Assembly: GCA_014384505.1 (NCBI GenBank)
Contig: JACNFT010000031.1
Span: forward strand, 1-14,425
Reading direction: 5' to 3'
Origin: Cryomorphaceae bacterium
Lineage (GTDB): Bacteria > Bacteroidota > Bacteroidia > Flavobacteriales > BACL11
DNA length: 14,425 bases
Made by a program: the position numbers and the translations under genes. Under the pieces are notes generated by a model. It was not told where the DNA came from. It saw only the letters and a list, made by a program, of their open reading frames with translations, and did no database searches. This document shows positions 14,219 to 14,425 of this stretch, in pieces; the stretch's first letter is position 1, and each line of letters opens with the position of its first letter.

Positions 14219-14425
14219 TTAAACCCTCAAAATTCTTGCTGCCTCCAATAATTCCTTGTACCAAGCCTCACCATATTTACGAATAAGCGGTTCTTTCAGA
14301 AAGGCGTAAACGGGTACTTCTAATTCGCTACCACATTTACAGGCTGGCGCACAAATTTTAATTTCCTCATAATTTATCGCATCAAAATCACGGTATTCTT
14401 TTATGCGTATTGGAAATAAATGGCA
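14219..14425 (-). CDS. DUF3109 family protein, C-terminal part (5' end outside window)
   Basis: The frame is open from the right edge to a TAA at 14219-14221, giving the last 68 residues. They read CHLFPIRIKEYRDFDAINYE, then IKICAPACKCGSELEVPVYAF and LKEPLIRKYGEAWYKELLEA. This matches from memory the C-terminus of DUF3109 proteins of about 190 residues, which carry a cluster of cysteines likely to bind a metal or an iron-sulphur centre. Here the CHLFP, CAPAC and CKC cysteines of that cluster are visible; the N-terminal cysteines are outside the window. The role of the family is not established. Confidence 0.85.
   Translation of the reverse strand, partial: CHLFPIRIKEYRDFDAINYEEIKICAPACKCGSELEVPVYAFLKEPLIRKYGEAWYKELLEAARILRV

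Noticed and set aside
1..14425. Mobile element, CRISPR array, defence island, tRNA or rRNA
   Set aside because: No transposase, integrase, regularly spaced repeat, target duplication or RNA gene signature was seen. The genes are conserved chromosomal ones with uniform AT-rich composition.

Overview
The window looks like ordinary chromosomal DNA from a low-GC member of the Bacteroidota, most likely from the Flavobacteriia or a close relative. Four things point there. One protein fuses DAHP synthase to an AroQ chorismate mutase in the arrangement known from Bacteroidota. DUF4271 lies next to hemD, and rnpA, yidD and a C-terminal processing peptidase lie together. Shine-Dalgarno sequences are largely absent. 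Several genes are preceded by octamers matching the Bacteroidota -7 consensus TANNTTTG.

Layout. (1) Positions 1-128 hold the 3' end of a small membrane protein, followed by an unrecognised 108-residue protein (238-564), both on +. (2) On the minus strand a compact operon runs from 5534 down to 1232: a DUF2279 lipoprotein, rsmI, DAHP synthase/chorismate mutase and recJ. The last two junctions are one-base TAATG overlaps. Downstream of recJ (587-1217) is a stretch that looks empty but carries a broken gene of about 210 codons spread over three reading frames. (3) tdk-alr (+) diverge from the DUF2279 operon. (4) Two minus-strand units follow: DUF4271-hemD, closed by a clear intrinsic terminator with a UUCG loop, and rnpA-yidD-S41 peptidase-WzyC ligase, which ends tail to tail with alr. 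(5) A glutaryl-CoA-dehydrogenase-like acyl-CoA dehydrogenase and a DUF3817 membrane protein (+) diverge from DUF4271. They end in a long hairpin shared with the convergent DUF805 gene. (6) The right edge cuts a DUF3109 gene (-).

The genes are mostly housekeeping: recombination and repair, rRNA methylation, aromatic amino acid synthesis, thymidine salvage, D-alanine supply, haem synthesis, tRNA processing, membrane protein insertion, periplasmic proteolysis and surface polysaccharide assembly. I found no mobile element, CRISPR array, tRNA, rRNA or defence system, and nothing that amounts to a new biological system. The items most worth a second look are the frameshifted gene downstream of recJ, the unknown 108-residue protein beside it, the tight terminator/rnpA junction, and the near-identical promoter-proximal sequences of tdk and the acyl-CoA dehydrogenase.
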